This document shows, in pieces, positions 21,611 through 33,458 of a stretch of 64,000 bases of DNA; the stretch's first letter is position 1, and every line of letters begins with the position of its first letter. Origin of the DNA: Phoronis australis (Eukaryota; Phoronida; Phoronidae). The stretch lies in contig NMRA01000816.1 of the NCBI GenBank assembly GCA_002633005.1, forward strand, positions 8,531-72,530, in the 5' to 3' direction. The notes below the pieces were generated by a model. It had not been told where the DNA came from, searched no databases, and was given only the letters and a program-made list of their open reading frames with translations. A program made the position numbers and the translations under genes.

Positions 21611-24600
21611 ATGGAAGAAGATGAGAATGCGTCACCTTCCCGAAAGAGGAAGCGAGAATCGCCAGCATTAGAAGTATTTTTATGCATGATGCTATCGCTA
21701 TAACTTGGTTACTGTATGGTTCCTTCGGATTCTAATCCCAGAGACAGCCAGTTTCAGACTACTCAGATTCACCGTCACCGAGTCCATCGTTTCTACTTTC
21801 TAGCTCTCGGTAGTAGAGACGATGAAGTTCCTATAGGTGCTTCATACGCCGGAAGCTTTTCGTCGAATTATGCCTCATACTGATTAAAACATCAAAGTCA
21901 CGTTCTCATAAACACGTTTTGCGCTTAAGTTATGAGGCCGCCGACGTTTTTTACTTTCTTCCAAATCCACGAAAAGTCAAAAACCCGTTATCAAACTTTT
22001 TCTTCGAGTAGTCCCAGTTCATTCAGTTCCCAAAATCGGTAAATCACCATTTTCAACACTACGCCCAGCAGGTGGCGTGCACAGTGTTAAAAATAGCGAT
22101 CGAGTTACTGATTTGGGGAACTAAATGAGTGATTGCTCGAAGAAAAATTTTAACAACGGGAATATTTGTTCGAGTTGGAAGGAATTAAAAACATTGACGA
22201 CGTCCAAAGGTGACGCTCTTTGCACAAAACGTATTTATAAGAATGTGACCGTGATGTTTTGGTCAGTGCGAGGCATAATTCACCGAAAAGCTTCTGGTGT
22301 ATGAAGCGCCTATATATAGGAGCTTCATCGTCTCTGCTCGGCCGAGAGCTGGAGACGATGGCCATTGTCTAGGAGACCGAGAGACTGATAATGAAACTAA
22401 AAGCTCTAACACTGTCATATCCAACTAGCTGTATGAAGACTGAAGTCAAAATACAGCTAGGAACTGCTACTTGTTTGAATATAATGTGGGCAAAGTCCAG
22501 CTGTGTGTTGAGCTCCGACAGGCCTCGAAATTGCACACAGCCCAGGTAGTTCTGCTCGTCACCCAGCCGTGACCGGCAGGGGTGCATGCAATACCTGGGA
22601 ATCTATCGTCACTCACCTTGCCTGTGTCAGGCATTTAAGTGAAAAACAATCTAATTAACGTCATTTTCCTACGTAATTCTCTGCCTTTTGTAACAAAGAA
22701 AAATATGTTGTCGTTTTGAAAACAGTGGACTTATGACACACGCATGCATAGTTTCCTAAATTTTTGCGACATGTCTCAGAAGATGATGACAACTTCGCAG
22801 CAGCAAAATTTGTTCTGTGCTGGTATCAAAATTCTAAAAACTTATAATGAAGTGTAACCAGTTCTGATAATTGATAATTTGTTGTGACGTGTACGCAAAC
22901 TCGTGAAAGAACGAAAGTTGATTGAAGAATCAGCGAAAAAAACCTGGCCAATAGGTGACGCAATATTTCATGGTGCTGAAAGCTGACACCCAAAATCGCA
23001 CCACAATTTTAGCAGCAGAATAATGGTAGAACGCCAATTTTTCCAACATCGGTAAATAAGTTGGTTTACTCAAGAAAGAATGTAGTTTTTAGTGACACTA
23101 ATTTTGTGACAGATTATATTAGCCCATGTTTTACCCACATGTATTTAATAGTAGCTTTGCGCCAAGACTAATTGTGTAGACAGTGACCACCGTCTCTAGC
23201 TGGCCTGAACCAGGGGCAGTGAAGCTCCAGCTGGCATACGGAATGTTAAAAATGGCCAGTTGTCGATTTTGGAAACTGAATGAAGGACTGCTCGAAGAAA
23301 AAAAAATTGATTAGGGGAGTAGTTGTTCAAGTTGGAAGGAATTAAAAACACTGACAGCCTCCTAAGGCAATTCTTTATGCAGGAAAGGTATTAATAACAA
23401 TGTGACTTTGATGTTTTAATCAGTGTGAGGCATAATTTGCAGCAAAACTTCTTGCATAGGAAGTGCCTATTTGAGCTTCACCGTCATTGGTTCGAGCCAG
23501 CTAGGGACGGTGGTCTCAGTCTAGTGTAGACAGTGTCACAATATCGATTGGTTCTAGTAGGCAGTGGGCGGTTTGTACACCAGAAGCTTTTCTGCGAGTT
23601 ATGCCTCGCGCTAATTAATACATCAAAGTCACGTTGCTATAAGCACCTTTTGCGCATAAAGGGGCACCGTAGGAGGCTGTCAATGTCTTTAATTCCTTCC
23701 AATGCAAACTAAAACTCCCGTAATCAAACTTTTTTTCGTGCAGTCCTTCATTCTGTTGCCCATATTGGCAACTGGCAATTTTCCTACTCCCAAATTCCAG
23801 GCTCAATCCAGAATCAAGAGAAATCAATTTTTGCAGTAGTTTCTGTGTTCCAAATTCTACCGGAGAGACAGTCTTAAAGAAGAGAATATTTACCGAACCA
23901 TGTGTTTAGCGAGAATGATTAAAACATAACGCAGATGGTTTCTTTTCATTCGTAGGAGACATAAGTTTAGTAGCCTGAAAAATGTATCTACAAACGCGCC
24001 ACATTCGTCATATTATGGATTCTGGTTTTCGCAGAATTCTCCTAGTGTACGACGCAAGTCACTACGCCAAGAAGGGAAACGTCGGTCCAGTTTTGTACGT
24101 GGCAGAATCAGCAGACAACTTCAGTTGCCAGACGATTCAGGTACCGTGGTCTGTTTCATGAAAAGTTAATCAAGACTGCAGACAGAAATTTGTTCTTGCT
24201 CTCTCACTTCACAAGTAAATAGCAATGGTCTAGAAATAATTTGTTGAATGTTATCCTAGTAACTATTAGTTATGTGTTCATGTATGTTCTAATATAGAAT
24301 ATAGTATCCTTTAGAGGATTTGGATCGGTTCTTTTAGTTTCAGATTTATTTTCCACGTTATATGTTCTTTACGCTTGTGCTCTTGAGTGAGATTTAGTTA
24401 TTTTTCTGAGTGGTTGTGTGGAGGCTAAGTCAGTAATCATGATACAGACCTGTGATTTGACAAGGAGTTTACTGTTAGTGTAGGGAGCATGAGACATGTC
24501 CGTAAGGACAAACGTACTGTTCACATAGCACATCGTCATTGGAAAGGGTATTGAAAGGGGTTTTGGGAAACACGATGGTGAAAGGGGGTTCTGGTGATGT

Positions 24601-27600
24601 GATCTGTTCTAGTTGAAGTTTAAGGATACAAAACAAGAAGTGGTTACGACACACCCCTAGCAACATCAATTGGAGACAAACAATTTTGATTTATTTGACA
24701 CAGATGATGTATTGTGGTTGCCTGTTCACTTATGCTAACACTGGTAACCGAACTGGTAAAATTCTGCTAAAACAACCTTTTAAAAATCTTAAGCTCTGCC
24801 ACTGCATCTGAGAACCATAATGTTTTTCTAGAACAATTTTTGATCAAATGATTTCCCACAGAGATAGTGGTGAGAGTTAGAACCAAGATGACAAAGTCTC
24901 CAGGACAATGGTTTTAATATTGGTGGTGGGGTGTTAAGCAGTCTTGACAAGGGAAGGGGGCAACTTTGAAATTTTGGATGATGTAATATTTGAATGGTCC
25001 CAAAGGGAGCCTTCCCTACTGGCTGCGTACAGGAAATTTCCCCCAAATAACTTGTTATCACATCCAAAGTAGATTTGTTATTAACGCTTTTGAAAACCTT
25101 TGTCAGCAGGGATGAATGTCATGGGAAAATTTTCCAAACTCACAGCTAGTCAGGAAAGCAAGTGTCTTTGAAAGTCTACAGAACTGATGTTAACTCTGAC
25201 TAGAATATGACGTTAGGGACTTATAATTGTTTTTTATCATAAGCTGTTGAGTTTGTGTATAAACAACCGTTTATTATTGTTTTACCATTGGTCTTGCAAT
25301 TGTAACTTTAAAGGACAACTCTAATACTGTGGTGAATGCTTGTTTTTTAATGCAGTTATATATTTCTTTCTCAGATTTTAGTTGGGACATCCCTAAAGAT
25401 CTTGCCGAAGATGAACGTCTTGGACAACTTGTCAAACTCTGTGCTCAGGTATTGCATTCATCGTTATCATGCTGAAAATTTATAACGAAGAGTCTGGCTG
25501 TGTCACTGTTTGAAATCATTTTAGCAACTAGATGTTGCAGAAGGTTGGAAAAATTCAGCTGTGGCCGACGAAACATTGCTCTCAATTCTTAAGTAAGTCC
25601 AGGATAGACTTATTTTTTCCACATATTGTGCTAGAGTAATATTTCAGAATGTGTGTTATAATATGTCTAGTTGATTTCATATCTCGAAGTTTTGCATTCA
25701 GCAAGTACGCAACTGATGGTCTATATTAACTTTCAGTATACCATACAGAAACTCGGGCAAGAATTTCCAGACCTGGAAAACTTTGATGGATTCAGAATCC
25801 AACGTAAGTAAAATTTTCGCGCCATGGTCATGTTTCTGGCACCTGGTCTGGCCTAGAGGGAAATAAAGGTGGGTAAAGGAAATTTGCCTCCCTCATGCTC
25901 TGCCTTAGGGAGACTTAGTTTTTCCCTGACTGTGACTTTACTTAATTTTCGTGTATGAACAGTGTAAACGCGTGAATACCTGATCTGGTCTTGTGTAAGG
26001 TTGTGTGGGATCCTAGAAAATGTCTAAATCTGGCTAACTTTGAAATATCACATCTTGGGTATGACTTACTGGATTCAGATGAAGCTTTCAGGTACTATTC
26101 TTTTTACAGTGTTATTCAAAATGCTGTTAAGAATTGTCTTTACAATGTTCAAATTTTTGCATAAAGAACAAAAAAAATAGGACTTTTATGATTATCTTTT
26201 TCATGAAAAAAAATTACCAAATGAAAACAAAATGATATTTTAGGTTAATGTGAGAGCATTTTTGAGGTGTGATCCTGAAAATTTATATGAAATGAAAGTT
26301 AACTAGTGTTATTGGTACCATTGTTTTGCAATTAATGTACCTTAGTTTCCTTTTTCATCGCAAAATTTCAATAAAAAGATAATGTGACCCTATTATATGG
26401 TAAATATCAAATTCTACACACTTTCTATTTTCAGAAAATTATATTCTTTAACTGGGTTAAAATCAATATTTTTGGACACTCAACAAAATACGCAAACTCA
26501 TCATTAAGGTCGCACATAAACTTGTCAAATTATAATCAGGTCACGTACATGGCTGTCCTTTTTAAACTTGTCTCAAAATCACTGGCCATTGGTGAATTTG
26601 TATCACGCCAGACTTTGTGTAGTGTTTATGATTGTTTTACCCCATTTGTTTCCTGTTTCAGTGACAGATGTTGTGGATAAGACAGTCTCGTCTGCTGCCA
26701 GTCAAGGTCTACTGAAGATGGCTTGTTTCAAGGACAAGTAAATAGAATATTTCTGTATGCAGTGAGGTTAACATACGGAGCATTGAAAATCAAGATCTTT
26801 AAAAGTCGTTGGGCATTAAATTGAGTACAACGGGAGACAGGGATTTGATTGTGGAATTTTGAAAATTTGGGTATGGAGAAATACCGTGATCAAAGAATTT
26901 GTATGCTTTCATGTCTGTGAAATTTGCTGTGCCTAGCGAGATGTCTCAATAGCTCAGTTAATTGACCTCCAGGAAGGTAAATTATGTTTTGTTCCTGCTG
27001 AGGCAGTTAAAATTTTAACCCTCATCGGTTTTTCATTAGTCCTAATTGAGCAATTTTGTGGAGAGTCCGTGTTTATCGACCAAGACATGTCATGATGAAA
27101 GTCGATCAGACTGTGGTTACATTATGAGAATGGGTTGGTCATTTGCGCCAATTCCTTTTTTCAACTGGATCATTTGTGTAATCTTGTTTTTGAGGCGTCA
27201 ACCTGTAAGGACAATACTCTAAATATCTTTATTTTACCTCTTAGTCTAGAAGAGCTTATTTCATGTTGACAGTATCGAAATCATTTAATTCGTGTTGTGT
27301 TGGTTTGTATGCCAGGTACTTACCCAATCCTGTCAATGTAGAGGTGGAAAACACTGCAGCCCAGTATGAAGAATACATTCAAAGGTGAGGGAGCCTGAGT
27401 GTTGAACAATTGTTCACAATCTGTGTGTGAAAATATTTGATTAAAAGCGTTTTGTTAACTTTGGAATATCATGTCTCAGAAATGGCAGATTTGATTCAGA
27501 TTCACTTGTTTGTATACTTTGAGCTGTATACTGTTCACAGTTATCCAAAAAGGTAATTTTTATGCGCCCACATATTTATATGTGGACGCATTATGCCGTC

Positions 27601-30600
27601 ATCTCTGTCCGTCCGTCCGTCCGGGCGACGTCCGTCCGGCGTCCGCTGCTCTATCTCCAAAACCCTTTGACATACGTTCATGAAATTTGGCACATATGTT
27701 CCATTCATGAATGGGACGGCATGTGCGAACTTTTGGACGGATCCGACTACCGGTGTGCCCCCTAGTGGCAATTTTAGTTTTTTACGCTTACCTTTGTATC
27801 TTCAAAAGTCCTGAACGGATTTTCATGAAATTTGGTATGTAGGCACNATTTGTATGCTTTCATGTCTGTGAAATTTGCTGTGCCTAGCGAGATGTCTCAA
27901 TAGCTCAGTTAATTGACCTCCAGGAAGGTAAATTATTATGTTTTGTTCCTGCTGAGGTAGTTAAAATTTTAACCCTCATCGGTTTTTCATTAGTCCTAAA
28001 GAGCAATTTTGTGGAGAGTCCGTGTTTATCGACCAAGACGTATGTCATGATGAAAGTCGATCAGACTGTGGTTACATTACGAGAATGGGTTGGTCAGTTG
28101 CGCCAATTCCTTTTTTCAACTGGATCATTTGTGTAATCTTGTTTTTGAGGCGTCAACCTGTAAGGACAATACTCTAGATATCTTTATTTTACCTCTTAGT
28201 CTAGAAGATCTTATTTCATGTTGACAGTATCGAAATCATTTAATTCGTGTTGTGTTGGTTTGTTTGCCAGGTACTTACCCAATCCTGTCAATGTAGAGGT
28301 GGAAAACACTGCAGCCCAGTATGAAGAATACATTCAAAGGTGAGGGTGCCTGAGTGTTGAACAATTATTCACAATATGTGTGTGAAAATATTTGATTAAA
28401 AGCATTTTGTTAACTTTGGAATATCATGTCTCAGAAATGGCAGATTTGATTCAGATTCACTTGTTTGTATACTTTGAGCTGTATACTGTTCACAGTTATC
28501 CAAAACGTTAATTTTAATTGTTTTAAAGGTGTTAAACTTTTGCAGAGAAACGTAGTATCAAAAAGTTGAACTATGAAAATATCAAAGTTGTATTATGCGA
28601 TAATAAAAAATAATTCCGAAAACTATACCACGTTTTCTCCTGTGCAGGCAGATCAGTCAAAAAAGTCTACACGCTTTCTACTTCCTGTAAATTTGTATTT
28701 TTCTGGATTAAATTTTACTTGGCTCACTGCGAAGTTGTTGTGACGCCTGCCCTGCCCATGTGATCCTGGAAGTGTGTCTGTGTCTGTGGGTGTATATATT
28801 CCGTTTTGACAAGTAACTACATTGTCACTATGTTTGCATCCTTTGTAGCATGGAACATCAGAACGCTGAACTCGATATCCCATTTTACAAAATATAAAAA
28901 TATCACGTTAAATGGCTATTTAGAGTCATGCGAGTGGTCACTCTGTAAACTAATCCTTAGTACTCATCGGCGGTTGAAAAAGGATGAAAACATTGTTTTA
29001 ATAGAGAATTGATGTTCTTATTTTGTTTTACAGTATGATTAAAAACAAATGATGGGAAACACCTCCTTTTCCTATCTCCTACCTGGAAGATTTCTCTGCA
29101 GTCATGATGGTAGTCTTTCATTGTGACTATGACTGTTTTAAATATTATATTTGGTGTGGTTGAAAATGTTTCTCTTTGGCTTTCAGACAGCTTTAAGTAT
29201 CCAGAATCGTTCGAAAGCATAAAACATTTTGTCTTCTTTGTACATGTAACGGCTTTGTATTTACTTAATTGAAAAATCTTATCTTTTTGTGATCTTGGTG
29301 AGCAAATAATTTGATGTATTGCGTTGTTGCTGACTTATATAACTTCAGCTTATTATTCAGAAAAGTCGAACTAATTAAACTATCAATTTACAGGCTTGAG
29401 AAGGAGAGCTCGTCCTGGGAAACTCTAGTCAGTTCACATGAAGAGGAATCCAAAACAGCGACATTGTAAGTTACGAAAAAGATAATTACAAACACCTGAT
29501 GGAAGATTAATGTAGTGAGAAAACTTCCTCATAATCCAGTCTTAAATTGTGTTGGGAAACTAAAGTCTCTGAATGGGCCTCAAATTCAGCCAACAGTTTC
29601 AATTTGAGGCTAAATCCATGATCTTTTTGTCTTGTATTAGGACTCGCAGGATCATCTATAACCACGGTTCATAGAGTTGATAAAACATGAACCAGACAAC
29701 AAAGACATGATTACGATCACCCAATTTCTCATAAGGAATTCATTTTCCAAGGACAAAATGTTTGAAAAATCACCTGTTGTCGCAAAGATACTGGTGTAAC
29801 TAATATCTTTGGTTGTAGTCAGTTCAGTTTAGCCAGTGTTTTATTCCTGTGAAGTTACCTCCATTGTGGTTTTTGATTTGCTCCACACAAAATGACTTTA
29901 CATCAGAGCTCCTGGTATACAGGCTTCTTGCTGACAGCAACTCTTGTAGAAATCTATTGACAAAGTACAAGGTGCCTTGAAGGAATGCTGAAGATATCTA
30001 CTGTCAAAGGGTTTATATAATGACAAGCCATGTTGTGGAAGTTAGTGCGTGGCTATGTTTCATCAAGTGTTTGCGACGTTTTTCAGGCAAGCCCGGAGTG
30101 TTGACGACCAGCCTCTCTCTGACATCAAGTTGTCTCGAGAACACTCCAAACTACTCCTCTCCAGTACCGACTTGAATAAGCTTCGGAAGGAGATTGAGAA
30201 AATTGAAATGAAAACTGAACTGCAGGTTAGTCAAAAATGGGACACGCTTTGAACCCAAACACGTTGGACCTTTTATTTGTGAAATGGCCTATCGCCGGGA
30301 TTTTGAGTGACAGCTTAACTGACCAATCAGAACCCAGAATTGTTGACACACCTTTATTTGGGAAATTAAAACAGGAGCTTGACATTTAACTGACCTTTGC
30401 TTGACCTTGACTTTATATCAAATCAAATTTGGTCGTTTATTGACACCGTTGTTTTCCACGTGACTTAATTTCCTGTTAAATTTTACTGAAGACATGGCCA
30501 TGTGACCCAACTAGTGGTAGAATGGTAAAATTCAAAAATGAAATTCCGTAGGTTTGTCTTCTTTCAGAAAATATACTTTTACTTAGTTTTAACTCTGCAA

Positions 30601-31926
30601 TAGTATAATATTGAATATAACTTTTGAAAATCTATAGTTTTTAGATATTTGGCTGAAACATGGAATTATTGATAAGGTCCTAGTTAACCTTTACCATGGA
30701 GAAGCATAGCAATGGAAAAGAGTTGTTTCTGAAGGCTCATTTACTTTCTCTTGCGAGATTTCCCTTTTTGAAAAGCGGAGTAAATTTTACTAATATGTTC
30801 ACTTATATATGTTAATTCAATTCAGTTGGATGCACTGCAGACAGTTACAGACACACTACACAAGTACAGCGAAGCTGTCAGTGACTTTGTCTCTCAGCAG
30901 TCTAAGAACTTGCGTAAGTATTTTCTGTGCATGTATTGTAATCAGTGTGTGACTGGACTGGATCTAATTATTCAGCTTGTGTTTACCAGGATTCATCTAT
31001 TTTGTTCCTTTTATAACAAGTTGTGTAGGAAGCGATCATATATTATGTCATCACTCGGGGGGGGGGGGGNAAGTGAGGGGTTAAGACTCATTGTGATGTA
31101 ATCATGTGATTGATTAGAGTAGGGTACATACCATTGGGAAACTGATTCACATTCTAGGCGAGCTGAGTAATTACAAAACCGGAATTCCCCTTTCACTCTT
31201 CCAAGATTTGAACGTATTTCACAAGGCTTACCCTATAAACATATGTACACAAATGACAAACGCTCTCATTGTCTAAGCACGGGGTGTCTGCGATAACATA
31301 GCGACTGGACAGGGGGAGCAATAACAAGACAAGTGATGCAAAAGGGGGAAGGGGGCAAAAAGTAGCGATAATGTAATATGTGAGCGCTCCCTATATCTTA
31401 CTACTTGTGTTCATGCCACAAGAGGTCACTAACCATTTCTCTGTGCCAATTCACAATCATATAATTACATGCTGGCTGTTGTGAGATTTCTTGATTGTGA
31501 TTGTTGAGAAGAGTGATTCGTTATTACAGTAGGTGTATATTAGGAGGGGAAAAATGAGAGTTTGGTAGCGCTTAGAGGAAGCTCAGCGTTTTTAAGCTTT
31601 AAAAAGAAACGTGCAATGACATGTGCACTTGCAGAGCCTGGCCGCAAGCACTAATGAACTGTTAGTTCCTATTAACACCACGGCTGCTCTCTAATCTAAT
31701 TAAGTTAAAACCATAGTTATATAGGAAGTGCCTTAAATAAGAATATTATTTTCTTGGTGGCAGGCGAGTTGATAGCCACTTTAAATGTCCCGTTTCAGGC
31801 GTTAAATCGTTTGAAGGCATGGAGAAATTCTCAGATCCGCGGAAACTCATTACAAACATTATCGGAGGAGAGACTTCGCAGACGGGCGAGAGCAGTCCCA
31901 CTGTGAAAGCAAAATCAGGAGTTTGA
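21611..31926 (+). CDS. DSN1: Kinetochore protein DSN1 (Mis12 complex), 11 exons seen
   Basis: The exons are 21611-21673, 24035-24140, 25375-25448, 25525-25592, 25737-25803, 26662-26737, 27316-27384 (repeated at 28271-28339), 29394-29465, 30087-30225, 30826-30913 and 31799-31926. DSN1 binds MIS12, NSL1 and PMF1 and links inner-kinetochore CENP-C to NDC80 and KNL1. The identification rests on a basic N-terminal segment with RRKSL and KRRSSF at about residues 27-40. These match the paired Aurora B sites that control CENP-C binding in human DSN1. Also present are DLAEDERLGQLVKLC, the heptad-rich run EYIQRLEKESSSWETLVSSH, a second coiled coil around LDALQTVTDTLHKYSE, and a DPRKLI tail. All phases agree except 25592 to 25737: that exon ends in phase 2, while the protein-like frame FPDLENFDGFRIQ needs phase 0. 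A missed microexon or a sequence error may lie there. The exon 1 donor (gtattt) is weak. Confidence 0.85.
21783..22362. mobile_element. Foldback element F1 in DSN1 intron 1
   Basis: This is a long inverted repeat. The left end ccatcgtttctac...agctctcgg...gagacgatgaagttcct matches the complement of the right end (aggagcttcatcgtctctgc...agagctggagacgatgg). Inside, both arms carry aattatgcctc and a run of acatcaaagtcacg or its complement. The centre includes cagcaggtggcgtgcac. No open frame. Related units lie at 23185, 23545 and 35970. Confidence 0.75.
23185..23515. mobile_element. Foldback element F2 in DSN1 intron 1
   Basis: The outer arms gaccaccgtctctagctggc and the complement of gccagctagggacggtggtc pair closely. 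The interior shares ggactgctcgaagaaaaa and tttgatgtttta with F1. The element is flanked on both sides by tgtagacagt (23175-23184 and about 23525-23534), which may be a target-site duplication. Confidence 0.65.
23545..23785. mobile_element. Half copy of the foldback element (F3), opposite orientation
   Basis: It contains agaagcttttctgcgagtta, catcaaagtcacgttgctat and ttttgcgcataaaggggcac, then cagtccttcattctgttgcc. In that order it corresponds to the complement of the right and middle part of F2. There is no second arm. Confidence 0.6.
26897..27557. repeat. Duplicated segment A with DSN1 exon 27316-27384
   Basis: About 650 bases from atttgtatgctttcatgtct are repeated nearly identically at 27848-28507, immediately after the N at 27847. 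The 69-nt exon is identical in both copies and the introns differ by scattered substitutions and small indels, as alleles would. At the left edge, tcaatagctcagttaattga resembles a Pol III A box and may be a SINE remnant. Confidence 0.9.
27558..27846. mobile_element. Dispersed repeat inserted in copy A only
   Basis: After ttatccaaaa the first copy runs into unrelated sequence with (tccg)n repeats (gtccgtccgtccgtccgggc) and two versions of catgaaatttggyayrt. It stops at the N. The second copy lacks it. A heterozygous insertion that the assembly could not cross is the best explanation. It has no coding capacity; open frames on both strands reflect the repeats. Confidence 0.55.
27848..28507. repeat. 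Duplicated segment B with the second DSN1 exon copy
   Basis: Counterpart of 26897-27557. The exon copy is 28271-28339. Because the exon is 69 nt long, including both copies would keep the frame but add 23 residues in the coiled coil. A human-like length argues for one copy. Most likely the other haplotype joined by the N. Confidence 0.85.
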
Positions 31927-33458
31927 ATTGTGGAGATGAGCGGTGACATCTGTTGATAGTCGTCAGGAACAGTATGGAAGAGAGACCATACAAGTGTCCG
32001 TCTGCTTTACTCAAGACACAAGACCTGGAATTTGTGCTGCAGTTGTGATGTTGAATGAGTGTATAAATGTGCTGCAGTGACACTTATAGCCAGATGAAGT
32101 TTAAATTATGTTGCAGTGACACCTATAGTTGGATGTGCTGTTTAAATGTGCAGTTAAATGTGTTCCAGTTACACCTGGCTTCATGTGCATGCTAATAATG
32201 CTGACCAGTGACACCTATAGTCTCATGAGCACGTTAATGTTAACTGTGACACCTAGTCTCCTGTGCATGTTATTGTCCTCCAGTGACACGTATAGTCCCA
32301 TTTGCACTTTAATACTGTGTATGCTTCAGTGACACCTATAGTCAGACATTCATACTGAACCAAAGTACTGGGGAAACCACGGGGATATGACAATGTCAAT
32401 AATTACTTTGTGGAACAATAGGTAGCGTTGGTATCCAGGCTGGACAGGGATTGTAGGGAAGCTTGGATCCTCCATCTGTTTGTTCACTGTAAAAACTGTC
32501 TCTGCTAGAGTGTGAAGTGGGAATCCAGTGTGCTTGTGAGAACAAATTTTTGATGAAATTATGGCTCATGCTTCTAATGCAACTGCTAAGGCTAACGGTT
32601 ACAAGTTGAATGCACACACGCACTGAGTTTTCAGCTGGCACTGTATGGCTCAAGCGTTTGGATTTTAACGAGAAAGGTTGTTCCATTCATACCAGAAACT
32701 GTTATATTCACGACATTAACTGGGGTAGGAAAATACAGTGCAGATTAACAATCCAGAGACTGAACTCAGAACTACTTTGTCCTATTGCTTTCAAACACCA
32801 GTGCTTGCTATGGCAACCTGTAATTCACCAAATGAATGTGACTTCAGATTTTGTTTGGTGACATGGTAAAAATTTCAGTTCTCCACCCACACATCTGAAC
32901 ATTGGTGCAAAATACTGCAGTAAGTTACCAAGTAAACTATAGTCTCCTAATTTTCTCTGTTTGACTAGAAAAAAAAAGGCTGCATGGGTCATATCAAGTT
33001 TGCAGCTTCTCTAATTCAGATAATCCACTTTTGACTAGTCAATAATGCATCTATTGTTAGGGGCCATAACCCCCCCCCCCATATGGGGTTTCCTTGTTAT
33101 GGGGAGCTCGCATTTGGCAAGAGGACATGCCTTGCGTAGAGTCCTGCACCGTATTGTTTCCAGTATGGACATTGACCAATCGGCTGCGACACACAGTACA
33201 TCCAGACATTTTATTTGATCGCCAGAGTATGGCCACCAGTTGTCAGTCTCACTTAGTTTACACCTTGTCTCTTATCACTGGCTCTCCTTCTTACAGTGTC
33301 TCTAAGTGTTTGTGTGTATGTGTGTTCAGCCACAGGACTTGACTGTCCAGACACTTTTTTCCTCCCTCGAATAACAGTTAATTTCCCAGTACGTGATAGA
33401 CATGATCTACGAGTCAATGTACATTTTAAACAAATATATACATATATATGAAATCCAG
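31927..33458. other. Tail-to-tail interval between DSN1 and DPM2
   Basis: This should hold both 3' UTRs. On the minus strand AATAAA at 33215-33210 is a fair polyadenylation signal for DPM2. For DSN1 I see no canonical AATAAA close to the stop codon. The interval contains the tgacacctatagt repeat (32070-32347). Open frames on both strands, up to 96 codons, carry no motif. Confidence 0.45.
32070..32347. repeat. Degenerate repeat tgacacctatagtc, about 5-6 copies
   Basis: The 14-mer or close variants (tgacacttatagc, tgacacctagtct, tgacacgtatagtc) recur every 45-60 bases, each followed by a g/catgtgc...ttaa(t/a) segment. It starts about 145 bases after the DSN1 stop codon, so it is probably inside its 3' UTR. 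Confidence 0.7.

Noticed and set aside
21746-21809. An exon-like stretch reading SDYSDSPSPSPSF between DSN1 exons 1 and 2
   Set aside because: It ends in phase 2, whereas the RRKS exon needs phase 0, and its second half lies inside the inverted repeat of foldback element F1. Exon 1 joins 24035 directly in frame.
27558-27771. Open frames over the tccg repeat
   Set aside because: They read through simple repeats and appear on both strands; the second copy of the locus lacks the segment.
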